DNA of 64,000 nt from Taenia hydatigena. Taxonomy: Eukaryota; Platyhelminthes; Cestoda; Cyclophyllidea; Taeniidae. The notes under the pieces are model-generated. The model saw only the letters and a list, made by a program, of their open reading frames with translations, was not told where the DNA came from and did not search any database. Positions within the stretch are counted from its first letter, which is position 1. Each line of letters starts with the position of its first letter. The translations under genes were made by a program, and so were the position numbers. This document shows positions 25,985-37,773 of this stretch, one piece after another. The stretch is taken from contig JADWOT020001577.1 of assembly GCA_036345935.2 (NCBI GenBank), forward strand, positions 186,001 to 250,000, read 5' to 3'.

Positions 25985-27926
25985 ATGGCTTCGAAACCGT
26001 ACATCTCTCTTTTGATTTCATCCAGTGCTACAGCAATGTCATGTGAAAAACGCTTTCTCTTAAACACCTTATTGTCGAAGTTCAAAGTACGCTTATTCCT
26101 ATCCCTGTCTATATATCTAGGAAAATTTAGTTCTTATTACCGGTTGCGACAACAAAACCATGAAACTAGAGCTGAGGGATGAAAATGAGAAGCTTGTCAA
26201 AGAATTGACAGATGATTCGAAGACATTGGAAGAGCTTGGTCTCAAAAATGGTTATCATGTGCATGTCACTGACCCAAACGCTGAAGCTGGTTTGTATGAC
26301 AAGATGATGGGGCAGGACGTGGAGGATAGATTCAAGCTTTCCGAAGAGCAATACGCGGAACGGAAAGGTAAGAGCCCGCACAAAAGCTTTTTAACTGTGT
26401 AGATACCATTTTGGCCTGGAAGAAGCAGCACCATTTGGGAGAATTCCGAGAAATCGATCCAGAAGAACAAAAGGCAGCTGAAGAAGCGAAGCTGGCTAAG
26501 GAAGCTGCTGATAGGAAACTTTTAGAGAGTATGAAGATTGGTGATAGGTAACTTAGCTCCCGAAGTATCGTCTTTATGTTTTACGGAGGGCCCACCTGGT
26601 TCTCCTATGCTCTCATGTTGAAAGTTTTCGGCTCAACCTGGCCATATTTTAAATTCTGGCCATTTAATTGTTGCAAATTGATTCGACAGAAGCATATTTC
26701 ATTGTTCCATCTTCGTTTATCGGCCACATTGTGCGTGTGGTATTGTAACACTAGATTGCTAAGGCAAATCAATGCATCAACGCGTGAATCATTAATAAGC
26801 CATTAGCTAGACGCCGTGTATAGGCTGGCATTAATCGTAAATGAATGAGCGATGAAACGGTGGCGTAAAATGTGTGAGCGAATTTCGGCCATTTGTAGAT
26901 GCGAGGTCCGTGTTCCGAAACAGCCGACTAAACGAGGAGAAATTGCCTTTCTAGGTTAGTTCAAATTTTTGCACCTAAAGATGTACATTTGGGTTGTTGC
27001 TAACACCGGTTCTCCTTGATTTTAGGGGAGACCAAATTCAAGGAGGGTGTCTGGGTTGGTGTGAAGTACGACGAACCTCTCGGTCGGAACGATGGAAGGT
27101 GAGTTGGTGCCATGTGTCTGGAACTCCAAATGCATTACCACTTGGCGTTGTGATATTTGTTTTTTTGACTTAAGCAAGTGCGCCGTCGAAGCTAAGCCTT
27201 TTTTATTTGAGCTTCAGAAGCTCTTTGGCTCGGAAATTGCGGGAACGTTTGTGGCGGAGTTTAATGCTCATAGTTCTCCTGTAATTTGGGGGGGGGGGGG
27301 GGGGGGGGGTGTACCGAAAGCTGTTGGGGACAGTTGCAGTTAATCGCTGCCCACTTTTTTCCTGTATATCATGGTGTCTCTGCTGGCAACTGCTTTAACG
27401 GCACTCCAGACAGTAGTTTATCCCTAAGCCACGATAAATGTGGTTTCAAGAAAGCATAGAAGTCGCCATGGGAAAATAGTACTGATCTTTGATTAACTTC
27501 TCCGATCAAGGCTTGTTAACCTTCAGCGTCTGGGTGTATGCTTTCGCATTGAACACGATCTCGCGGCGAACTTAAGGGTGTATGTATGCGATCTCCGTGG
27601 AAGATATCATGCACTTCCTAGGGTAGAGCCTAAGATTTCCAGTAGTTTATGGATCCTGGAGATGTCTTCTTTCTTTTTTGAGGAACAAGGATATCTTCAG
27701 TCTTTAAATGCCAGTACTTTTCTTTCATCTCTTCCGTTTCAAGCTCTTGTTAATTGTGCGAATTTGGCTCAATGTTAGCTAATCCACTCTTGTTTCTTGC
27801 ATTCGCAGCGTTGACGGTTACAGGTACTTTGAGTGTCAACCCAAGTACGGAGCCTTTGTGAGGCCGAATTTCGTAGAGGTGGGCGACTTTCCAGAGCTTA
27901 GTTTGGACGAGCTGGACGAGATATGA
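25985..27926 (+). CDS. TBCB: Tubulin-folding cofactor B (complete, 6 exons, 246 aa)
   Basis: Role (known): a cytosolic chaperone that, with cofactor E, handles alpha-tubulin in the tubulin heterodimer pathway. Seen: exons 25985-26086, 26121-26367, 26403-26547, 26899-26954, 27026-27098 and 27809-27926, all with GT-AG borders and matching phases. Introns are 34, 35, 351, 71 and 710 bp. Residues 1-~85 form the ubiquitin-like domain (starts [14 protein letters not shown]). A charged helical linker (about 110-160) follows. A CAP-Gly domain (about 165-240) contains [18 protein letters not shown] and [14 protein letters not shown]. The CAP-Gly signature GKNDG is GRNDG here (203-207). The protein ends D-E-L-D-E-I, like the D-E-I end of other TBCB, which helps bind cofactor E or tubulin. 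The length equals the family norm (human 244). The start is the first ATG of the conserved N-terminal block. Confidence 0.93.
26087..26120 (+). other. 34-bp mini-intron of TBCB
   Basis: Starts GTACGC and ends ATATCTAG. Removing it joins F-K to E-N-L-V-L-I-T-G in phase 0 and restores the conserved segment between the two ubiquitin-like blocks. Two more introns of this size occur in the window (26368-26402 and 33153-33189). Confidence 0.8.
27288..27309 (+). repeat. Run of 22 G residues in TBCB intron 5
   Basis: An uninterrupted homopolymer of G on the + strand inside the 710-bp last intron of TBCB. Its exact length is prone to sequencing error. Confidence 0.9.
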
Positions 27927-28583
27927 TTGTTTGTGTTCCTTTCCTCTTCATTCCTTTCTCCTCTTTCCAACTTTGCCGCATTTAACTCCATTTCCGCCTC
28001 GAGTTGCGCCTTTTGTGATCTTTCCCAGTATGCTGGCATCCGATGAATAACCGCAGGGCTTATCCTCCAATCTCATGCCTTGTTTCTCTATGGGGTCAAG
28101 ATGATGCTGAGGTGTGGGTAGAGTTGGGACCAACCGGTTGGAGGGGTTACGCCACTCACCATGATGGGAGTGATGGTTTGCGTTCGGTATTTGAAGGTTC
28201 GCCAAGACGGGTTAGGATTGCTGCCTAATGACGAAGTACAGGTGTCGAAGTCCTACTAAAAAGTATTCAGTTCGCGAAGTGTTGCTGTTAGATAGCTTGT
28301 GTTTAAAATTTCAGGGTGAGGCAATGTAAGTAAAATATTACAACTGATTAGAAGTTGTCCTCTTTAAACAATGTCGTGATGGCAAACGATGCCTTGTGTT
28401 GCACATTAGCAAAGATGGATTTTATAAATCTTACGTGCTATAAATTTTTTTAGATTTAATCTAGCGGTGGATGATACAGACTATGAAAACAATTTGTCTC
28501 ACCTAAGGTTGATTTGGATTCGGCGGGTACTTTGAGTCCAACAGCCCATACGCGTCTTAGGTCTGTGGTTTCCCGCCTGTAAA
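27927..28583 (+). other. Spacer between TBCB and ValRS genes
   Basis: The 657-bp head-to-tail gap. A pyrimidine-rich tract (27930-27970) follows the TBCB stop. Just before the ValRS start there is a CGTCTTAG acceptor-like site (ends 28560), 23 bp upstream of the ATG, which could receive a spliced leader. In the ValRS frame there is a stop at 28533-28535, so the coding region cannot simply extend further upstream without splicing. No exon resembling an N-terminal GST domain was found. Confidence 0.4.
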
Positions 28584-31500
28584 ATGGAAGAGATATTAAA
28601 GACGCCGTCTCAGTTGAAGAAAGAAGCGAAGAGACTGGAGAAATTGGCAAAGTTCCAAGCCAAGCAGGAGAAGTTGGCTGATAAAACAAACGCAAAGCCC
28701 AAATGCAAGCAGGAAAGGACAGCTACGAAGTCTTTAAATATCGATGCACCAAAAGTTGATACAAGTGGAAAGAAGGGTAATTGTTATCACTGATTCCCAC
28801 TTTATGTTCTTGATTGTTTTTTTGTGAATATTACATTGGTGACGCGGTCCTGAGTCTTAAAAATTTTCTTCACCGTAAGAACTGAGCTCTTTGATGTGCT
28901 TATAATTCCTTCTGCTTAATTCTAGCGTATACGCGGCATTTTCAGTGACAGTAGCGACTTTCCATGTCAGTAAATTTACATGACATTTATATAAACCTGC
29001 TATGACTGCATTCGGCCATACCTTAGTGGTATCCTGAACATTTCGTTCCTATTTTGTAGATGTCTCTGGTAAAATGCCTGAGTCCTACTCCCCAAAATAC
29101 GTCGAAGCCGTGTGGTACGATTGGTGGGAGAAATCAGGATTTTTCACTCCTGAGTATTGGGTTTGTTTGCCTCAGATCTGCTTTTTCTTAAAGTTAAATG
29201 TATCTAAAGCACCACTCCCCGTTTAACTGTTATATTGTAAACTTTCTGGGTTCTGTTGCGTTTGCAACTGTTTCTATTGAATAGTGCGAATGTTCGAGCA
29301 TGCGTACTGTTACTATCATTGTATTTTAGCATCAGTTTTTAAATGGGCGCTTGCATGAAGCACTGCAATCGGTGATTACCTCCTACCTTTCTAGCTGCGA
29401 AGGAAGCGGCTCTTAATTTCTACCTTTTCAGCTAAAACACCTTTGTTTCTGGCGGCGAATATATTCTCTAACCGCTATTCATTCCGCGTTTCATTGGTTA
29501 GCTTTATTTGTAGTGCTGGAGCTCGCTAGGGGTACGGAGCAATTAGCATGCTGTGAACACAAATTCCGAAAATGGAGCAGCATAGTGTCGAGTTTGTAGA
29601 GTCTTCATGGATAACTGTACCACTTTTGCAATATTGTATCAGTCTGGCGTAAGAAGCTCAATAAGTTTTGCCTTACTGTCTCGGTCTGCGTCCTTCCTTA
29701 ACTTCAAGGACTTCCAGAATGCACACTACAGTTTTAATAAACTCCCCGTGAAGCCTTATTTGATAAACGCATTAATGTTTTGAGCGTTACATGTTGTGTC
29801 TTACATATGCATGAAACGTTTGAATTTTGCACCTTTCCCTATAGTCAGTAAGTACTTGCCAAGAAAACTATTAAGAGGTTACCTAGGACTAAGTGTTCCA
29901 CAAACATAATCAGGTATTCTTTGGTCCGCTATTCCATTTGTCTTTGGAACCTAAGCCATTGTTTCTCTTGCGTTTCACCAATATGTCGGGTTTCCTGATG
30001 TTAAGTCCTTTATGCATCATTAATTTAAAGGACCAAAGAATAATCCCGATGAATGGCAGTTTAAAAGACCGTTTTAAATGAAGCTCAAAACCTGATTAGC
30101 GAATTATCTTCAGGAGGACATTTCCATGCGTCTTGATCTGCGAATGCTTAACATCCCTGCTCTCTCATTCTTTATTTGTATTCCAAGAGGTAAAAAAACT
30201 TTTGAGTGGGTACGCTCTGTAACTTCTATCTCCGCTACCTTGTCCTTCTGTCTTTGAAAAATGTAAGTGCTCTACATTTTCGTCTCCTTTTAAGGCATCC
30301 AGAGAATCCAGAGAAGGATCGAGGAAGCAATTTGTGATTGTCATTCCACCGCCCAACGTGACGGGCAACCTGCACCTGGGGCATGCGCTGACCAACGCCA
30401 TTGAGGACACCATAGTGCGATGGCACCGAATGCGTGGGGAGATTACAGTCTGGGTGCCCGGCTGCGATCACGCCGGCATTGCCACGCAGGTAACTTACTG
30501 AGTAGCATGCGAGCGAGAAATTGGTTTCATTTTAAGTAGGCAGAAGAGTCACTGCAATGGCAGTATGGATGGCGCAAGCTGAACCCTTTCTCATCGTTGT
30601 AAAAGTGCAGCTGTGTGCGCCCGTGTGCTTTTTTACAGTACGACGTTTGAAGGAAAGCCTATTTGAAGGACTATTTGACTTAGTTACGATTGCTTAGTAA
30701 ATAATTAGAAGCAGACGGTGATAGAAGAAGGTTGATTTTACCTTTTGTGGGTCGTATTTCAGGTTGTGGTGGAGAAGAAGCTCTGGCGCGATCAACAAGT
30801 TACTCGGCACGACATCGGACGCGAGGCCTTTGTCAAAGAGGTGTGGAAATGGAAGGAAGAGTGAGTCTAGACGTTTAAAAGGACTGGAAGTACGGAGACA
30901 ATGTTAGTTTTTCAGTCGAGCATCTACCTCTATAGTTTGATCCTCTTTCATCACATGCTTGAAGGGTCCCTGCCTTCCATCCGTTTATCGCAAAACCAAT
31001 ATCCGTTTGTTAACTGCCCAATAGGAAGGGTGATAACATCTACCATCAAATTCGTGCACTGGGCAGTTCGTGTGACTGGTCTCGAGCCGCCTTCACCATG
31101 GACCCACAGCTCTCTCGCGCCGTCACGGAGGCCTTTGTACGCATGTACGAAGGCGGCCTCATCTACCGCAAGGAGAGGCTGGTCAACTGGTGTTGTACCC
31201 TTCAGTCTGCCATCTCAGATATCGAGGTGGACAAGGTGGAGCTCACTGGACGCACTGCTTTGTCTGTACCCGGCTACCCTAAGCCCGTGGTCTTTGGTGT
31301 TCTCACCTCCTTTGCCTATCCCATTGCCGGTTAGTCCTAGTGCTCTTTCTCTTTCTAAAGGCTTTAAGGCGTTCAACCGGGGTTCAAAAACTAAGCATGG
31401 CTACCCGCTTAAGCGTGATATTCATTTAACGAAATAGTCTCATTACTGTGCTACCAGCATGATGGTCAAGGTTTAGAGGCCGATGGTAATTGAGTCCATT

Positions 31501-34500
31501 TCACGCCCTTTGTACTGGATAATCAATTATTTGACCATCCATCCTCTGGATATTAGGGTTCATACTTTCAGTACTTCCAGAATAAAGGCTTTCTATGAGT
31601 GTGTTGGTTATGGTCAATCGTGGTGCTAATTTCTGACCTTTGTGTGCTCTCCCTTCTTTGATGCTGTCATTGGAATCCCCGCCAGCTCCTTCCCACGCAC
31701 GTCCATCTATGTAAAACTCACTCTTGGGGTATTAGCGTTTTGGCATTTTAGTTTTCTTTGCCTCTCTCCAGACAGCACTTCGAATGAGGAGATAGTGGTT
31801 GCAACTACCCGCCTGGAGACAATGCTAGGCGACACCGGTATTGCCGTGCATCCCGAGGATCCACGATACTCGCATCTGATTGGTCGCTACGCTGTGCATC
31901 CGTTCGCAGTGCCAGAACGACGATTGCCCATAATCGCGGACGCCTTTGTGGAGCGTGATTTCGGTACGGGTGCGGTCAAACTGACGCCCGCGCACGATCC
32001 CACCGACTATGAGGTTGGACTGCGTCACAACCTTCCCTTCCTGACGTGTATCGACGAGAATGGGATTATGACCGATGTTGCTGGGCCCTTTGCTGGTACG
32101 TTTCCTAGTTCATACTTTTTGTCCATCTACATGCATGGAAGACGTTAGGACGGTGCAATTTTGGATTCCAAAGAATCTCCTGCTTACCCTACTTGCTTCT
32201 TCCCTCTCCAGGGATGAAGCGGTTTGAGGCTCGTAATGCCGTCCACCGTGCTCTAGTGGAGCGTGGGCTCTACCGCGGAGAGTCAGAAAACCCCATGATA
32301 GTGCCTCTGTGCTCTCGCACTAAGGATATCATCGAGCCGCTGCTCAAGCCTCAGTGGTACGTGCGCTGCACTGAGCTGGCGGCTCAAGCCGTAGAGGAGG
32401 TGCGCTCCGGTCGGCTAGGTATCACGCCGCCAGCCTACGCTAACACCTGGTACGCCTGGCTCCGTGATTGTCGCGATTGGTGCATCTCGCGGCAGCTCTG
32501 GTGGGGTCACCGCATACCGGCGTACAGGGTTTCTCTAAGGTCCAGGGACACGGGCGAGTTCCAATCGCTTGATGTGAGTTTTTCTATTCTTACTTCCTCC
32601 TCCTCCTCCTCTTCCTTCTACGCTTGAAATTCTAAGCCACTTGTGTGTTGGGTCGAATTGTTTTAGTATAGACCAAAATTTGGAGCATCAAATTTAGTAT
32701 CGAATCTTATTTTGCTATCCGGAATTAGGCCTCAGAGAACAGCTCTTGGGTAATCGGTCGCGACGAAGCAGAGGCCATGGCCCATGCTAAAGCCCGTTTC
32801 CATGTATCCGATGTTGATGCAGCGACCACCATCCGTCTAGATCAGGACGAGGATGTTCTAGACACCTGGTTCTCCTCCGCTCTCTTCCCCTTCTCCGTCT
32901 TTGGATGGCCGGACACCACTGCGCCCGACCTGTCACTCTATTACCCTGGCTCCCTCCTAGAAACAGGACATGACATCCTCTTCTTCTGGGTAGCACGTAT
33001 GGTCATGGCTGGTCTCTTCCTCACCAACCGTCTGCCGTTTGATCACATCTACCTCCACGCAATGGTGCGCGATGCTCATGGAAAGAAGATGTCCAAGTCA
33101 CTGGGCAACGCTATCGACCCGATGGATGTGATCCATGGTATCTCCTTACCTGGTAGGTACTCATTTCTCCTCACTCTTTCGGCTGGTAGATCTGCAGGCA
33201 AAGCTGTTAACGGGAAATCTGGATCCTTCGGAACTGAAGAGGGCGACAGCAGCTCAGGCGAAGGACTTTCCTCAAGGCATTCCGCAGTGCGGAGCCGATG
33301 CGCTGCGGTTTGCTCTGCTTTCATATCCCACCCGTGGGAGGAGTATCAACCTGAATATTTTGCGAGTGCAGGGCTACCGGTTCTTCTGCAACAAGCTATG
33401 GAACGCGGTCAGGTGAGTGTCAGACCATTCTGTTTGTTTGGAGGAGAAGTATCTTCTTTCATGCCTCGACATCGTGGATGTCTGTTCTCTCCAGATACGC
33501 GATGTATCACTGCCTCGGCGAGGACTACACGCCACCCACTTCAGCCTTGGCTCTGGTTCCCACCGCCGCGTCGCTCTCGGGTACCGACCGATGGATCCTT
33601 GGCCGCCTTGCTTTTGCTGTGGAGGAGAGTAATTCGGGTTTGGCCAACTACTTCTTCACTCGCGCAACCACCGCTTGCTACAACTTCTGGCTCTACGAGT
33701 TCTGTGATGTCTATCTGGTAGGATTCCATTTTTTGTTAAAGTCTTGCTTTCTTGAGGAAGGCGTGGTCATTCTCCAACCCTGCCCATCGTCTTTGTTAGG
33801 CTCTTTGGATATCGAAAATGGATCAAAGCATAACGGACCCGTCTTTTTTCCTTGCAGGAGTACTCCAAGCCGCTGGTGAAGTCTACTCAAAGGGTGGATT
33901 CAAAGCGAGCCGAGACGGTCCGTCACATCGTTTATACTTGCCTGGATGTGGGTCTGCGCCTCCTACATCCCTTCATGCCCTTTGTCACCGAGGAGCTCTT
34001 TCAGCGTCTGCCTCGTCGCAATCCAACCACCGATCCTCCCTCCATCTGCATTACCCCTTATCCTGCATCAGAGGAGGTCAATTTTTTCTCCTGTGTTTTG
34101 CATGCCATCTCTGAGGTCAACTGCTTTTCCTACCTCAATTACATTTCAAGGTGTCCAGGTGGAAGGCGATTGAGACCCCTGATGCGGTTGGTTTCCAACT
34201 GGCCTTTAGCCTAGTGCATCGACTACGCTCCCTCTACTCCACTTACAACCTTCGTGTCACCAGTGATGACATCCCTGAAGCTGCGCTGATCGCTCCGGAG
34301 GCTACTCTCGCTGCTCTTCGAAGTGGCACCTTCCTTGATGACCTGGTGGCGCCCCTTGGGAAGTGTCGCGTGATTGCTACGGCCACGGATAAATCCCAGA
34401 GTGCGTAGTCTTCCATACTTCCTCCCCCTCTCTGTTCTCTGTGCTAATCTACCTCATTGGGGCTCTGGTTGCTGTTAGGTTGAGAATTGGAGGCGGTTAC

Positions 34501-36295
34501 GTTGGTTTGCTTTATTTTGCCTACTTTTAGGCATCGTTGATTCCCTAACCGTGGCACTTTTGCTCTCCAATGGAGCTCTGGTTACCTGGCATTGTCGCCA
34601 TTTCACGCCATGCTTCCATAGCTAGATGGTGTTCCACGGTGAGGGCATTCAGCATTCTAGTTGAAGTTGAATGAACTTCCTCTTTCCATAGTTGACACCT
34701 CCGGCTGCATAATGGCGACCGTGTCGGCAATAGACGCGCAGGTGGATCAGGCACAGGAGATGGAGCCCGAAGCAGAGCCGGAGGAGGGGAAAGAGTTGGA
34801 GAAATCGGCTCCTGTAGCAGCTGGAGCGATGACTTTGGAGGGCGATTCGGTGGCCACTTGCCAGCTTTACCTCCGACTCGTCGGACGCATCGATGCGAAA
34901 GCTGAGGAGGAGCGAGCAGAACAGCGATTGACGCAAGTTCGCAAATTGATTGCAACCATGGAGGAGGCACGGGCACGACCTCAGTACGCGCAAAAGGTTC
35001 CACTAGCCAAACAAACTCTGGATGCACAAAAAGTACGCTAAGATCCTTCGTCCGACTTGTTAAGGCTGAAGGTCTGGGTCTCCTTTCGAAATCGATTTAT
35101 TCCCCTTTCCCCTTTCTTCCTCTTCTCTATAGCTTCAGACCCTCCAGGTTGAGTTAAACGCATTGGTCGAGGTGATTGAGAATCTTCGTTCGCTGACTTT
35201 GGAGGTAACGCCGGCACCAGCAGGTACACCATCGGCTGCGGCATCGGTGGAAGTGCATCCCCTCCTCCGCCTCGTCCGTCTCTGTTTTGGCGGTGATAGC
35301 ACCATTCCCACCGACCTCTTTGATCTACAGGCACAGTTGGAGGCGGCTTCCAGGGATGTGCTTCAGCATGCTGAGGTGTGGGTTTGTTAACAGTACTGGT
35401 TGACGTTGTCTATGAAATCGTTAGGCTTCAGACAACGCCTAGACAGTGGTTTGATTGGTGCCGGTTGAAGTGTTGAGTTGGAGGATTTTTTTTTTTCGAC
35501 CCAGATGAACGATCTCATCATACACTTGCTGTTCATTTATCTCTCTATCTTTGTCATGAAGCCAGCGACGATCGCCAAGACTAAGCAACTCGTCAGCTGG
35601 AGTCTATCACTTCTGTCCCAAGGGCAGAGGAAGAAGGGAGACAAGAGGCGCGATGACTGGTGCTCTTTCTTTGAGCACCTCGTAGATAATGAACACGCCT
35701 TCCTCGTGGATGATCACCTAGGGCCTGCCGACATTGCCGTTGCCTTCGTTGCTCATCGCTTCGGCATCATCTTCACTTCTCCCGCCGCGTGCCGTTGGCT
35801 GCAATCCGTTTACCAGCATGACCTTGGAAGGACCAATCAAAAGGTAAAGACTGCTATCCCTTCTCTAGAGGGGATTGGTCAGTTCTGTGTCTCTTCCTTT
35901 CCTTGCGTCCTCTCAATTTTTCAAGGTTTTCTATCAACAGTGGTGCCTTAGAATTTCTTATTAAAACACACAACTGGAGTTCTGTTTTAGTCTGGTTTAG
36001 TGGTGTTAGGACCGATGTCAACGACCGATCTTGATTAAGCCGTAGTGCTGGACGTCGGAGGCGGGAGAATGAAGACACTGAGGCAATAGTCAACCCCAGC
36101 AGTAAAATGGCTCATTTTTAATCGGTGGCTAACCAGCATTCGACCGTAGTACTTGGTATATAAGCTAAAAGTCTCAAAGCTTTTTTTGGGTGGGAGAAGT
36201 ACTTGATCTGTTTTAACTCCTATCGCGGATGAGTATTTAAAACAATGTGTTCTCGTTTCTTTTAGATCGAGGAATTTCTGAAGACGGTGGACTAG
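28584..36295 (+). CDS. VARS1: Cytosolic valyl-tRNA synthetase with C-terminal GST-C-like domain (complete, 16 exons, 1289 aa)
   Basis: Role (known): class I synthetase that charges tRNA-Val in the cytosol. Exons: 28584-28776, 29060-29160, 30295-30489, 30763-30860, 31025-31329, 31772-32095, 32212-32573, 32729-33152, 33190-33412, 33495-33717, 33858-34076, 34151-34400, 34692-35032, 35133-35375, 35505-35843 and 36266-36295. All phases agree (3870 nt). Seen: a Lys-rich N-terminal extension ([11 protein letters not shown]); signature HLGH at 125-128 ([13 protein letters not shown]); editing domain with [10 protein letters not shown] and [30 protein letters not shown] at 646-650; anticodon domain; and a C-terminal coiled coil about 1030-1107. 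Odd: an Ala/Pro linker follows where other ValRS end, then a GST-C-like domain (about 1187-1289, with [14 protein letters not shown] and C-R-W-L-Q-S-V). The usual N-terminal GST domain is absent. Exon 15 may instead start at 35562 (19 residues shorter). Confidence 0.92.
33153..33189 (+). other. 37-bp mini-intron of the ValRS gene
   Basis: Starts GTAGGTACTC and ends CGGCTGGTAG, within the conserved region after KMSKS. Splicing joins I-S-L-P to [16 protein letters not shown], the segment expected in animal ValRS. The unspliced frame runs into unrelated sequence. Confidence 0.8.
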
Positions 36296-37773
36296 AAGAT
36301 CTCCATTATCATTCGACAAATGAGTAGTCTGTTTTGTAATAATATGGGATTCCTTTTATGGATTCAGTTATTTTAGGTGGGGTTTAGTGCTGAAAAGTAA
36401 AATTCTCGCCTCGCATGAATAGAGAGTGAATGTCCCTAAAAGTAGGAAAAATAGAATGGGGATGATGTTGGAGTTACATTCTGCCCAACGGTATTGTTGC
36501 TAACTGTTTTGGGTGGCCTATTTTCAGTCTAGTCGGGGCTGCGGGTAACGCGGGCTGGGTTCAGCCACTTCATGATCCGAGTGGGGCACATCGTCGCCCT
36601 TTTTCTACTCCAATGCGTTCATACGAGTCAACTTGAGGTGGGTGTATTTCTGGCACGCTTGCGTGGCGTATTTGGGAATCTGGCTTTTGGAAGTCTGTTG
36701 GGGCTGTAGTTCACCTCGTTTCGTCCGGATTGCCTGTCTCTTCTGGATTTGTGGGCGGGATGGCGGCCTTGGCAACAGGTATAGTGCTCAGGGCTAACGT
36801 CATCGCGACTTCAAGCGCGTGAAATTGGAGAAGTGAAATCGCGCTTGTTGTTGAACAATTTGAGTCGATCTTTTTGAATGCTTCCCGTCACAGATCGATC
36901 CCATGGTGGAGTGAAAGATCAACAAGCTGAATGGTCGACAGGATTACGATAAGCCACTGGGCGCGATATGGTAGTTTGCGATTTAGTGGCTGCTTTCTCA
37001 ATTGGTTTGTCGGTACTAACAACTTTTGAATCTGGATGTCTTGCAATGCTTGTAGGACCAACTAGCACTTTACTGGCCTCTATTTTCACCTTCCGTCCAC
37101 CTATCCATCTTTTCGACCCATCCGTTCATCGTGTATCTATCTAGTCATCCACCTACCCCGTATTTAGGCCATCGGCCATCCACTCATCTTGTGTCCAGAC
37201 TTAGCCGTTCACTGCGTATCCCTCCATTTCTCGACCCCATACCCTTTTACCCATCTATCCGTTCATCTTGTACCTATCCAATCGTTCATTCGTCCGTATC
37301 CACCCATCCATTCCGCACCTAGACATCGCTAATTTGCCACTCCCGTACCCGTCTACATATTCATCTACACATTCGTTTACATCCATCTGTCCATTCATCC
37401 AATTCGTGTCCATCCATTCATTCGTCCACCAATTCGATAAGAGATCGCCTTTTTTCACAGAGAGGAATAAGTATGCTTAAAGGCATATAAACAGGCAGAT
37501 TACGATGCTGTGGGATGGTCACACAGACACCAATTTTGTGTACAAAGGAGAGGTGTTGGTTAATGTTGCTGGTGATGTGGTTGTGATTAAAAAAGCGAGA
37601 TTCACATGCATACAAGCACACCTTGTTTTTTGCAGTAAGGTGTTCGGACAAGAAGGAAGGGGGAAGCGAAGAAGACGAAGGAAAGGAGACCAGGAGCCCA
37701 TGGGCCATTTGTACAGGTTTGAATGCACCACCATTGTGGAAGTGCGTTTGTGTGTGTGTGTGTGAGGAGCAAG
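36296..37773. other. Convergent spacer between ValRS and Delta 3' ends
   Basis: Holds the two 3' UTRs and a CATC-rich simple repeat (listed separately). No gene recognised. GC-richer text at 36520-36790 has no open frame of note. Confidence 0.45.
37085..37435 (+). repeat. CATC/CATT-rich degenerate simple repeat
   Basis: About 350 bp of imperfect tetranucleotide units (CATC, CATT, TATC, CGTC in varying order) on the + strand. Open frames on both strands here (37131-37322 +, 37268-37480 +, 37255-37458 -) are by-products of the repeat. Confidence 0.75.

Noticed and set aside
34509..34640. Possible extra ValRS exon ([17 protein letters not shown]) after CTTTTAG
   Set aside because: It is open in a usable phase at its start, but has no good donor in the phase needed for the next exon. 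Exon 12 joins exon 13 directly in frame with family-like sequence.
37085..37435. Repeat array considered as CRISPR
   Set aside because: Units are tetranucleotides without unique spacers, and the DNA is eukaryotic.
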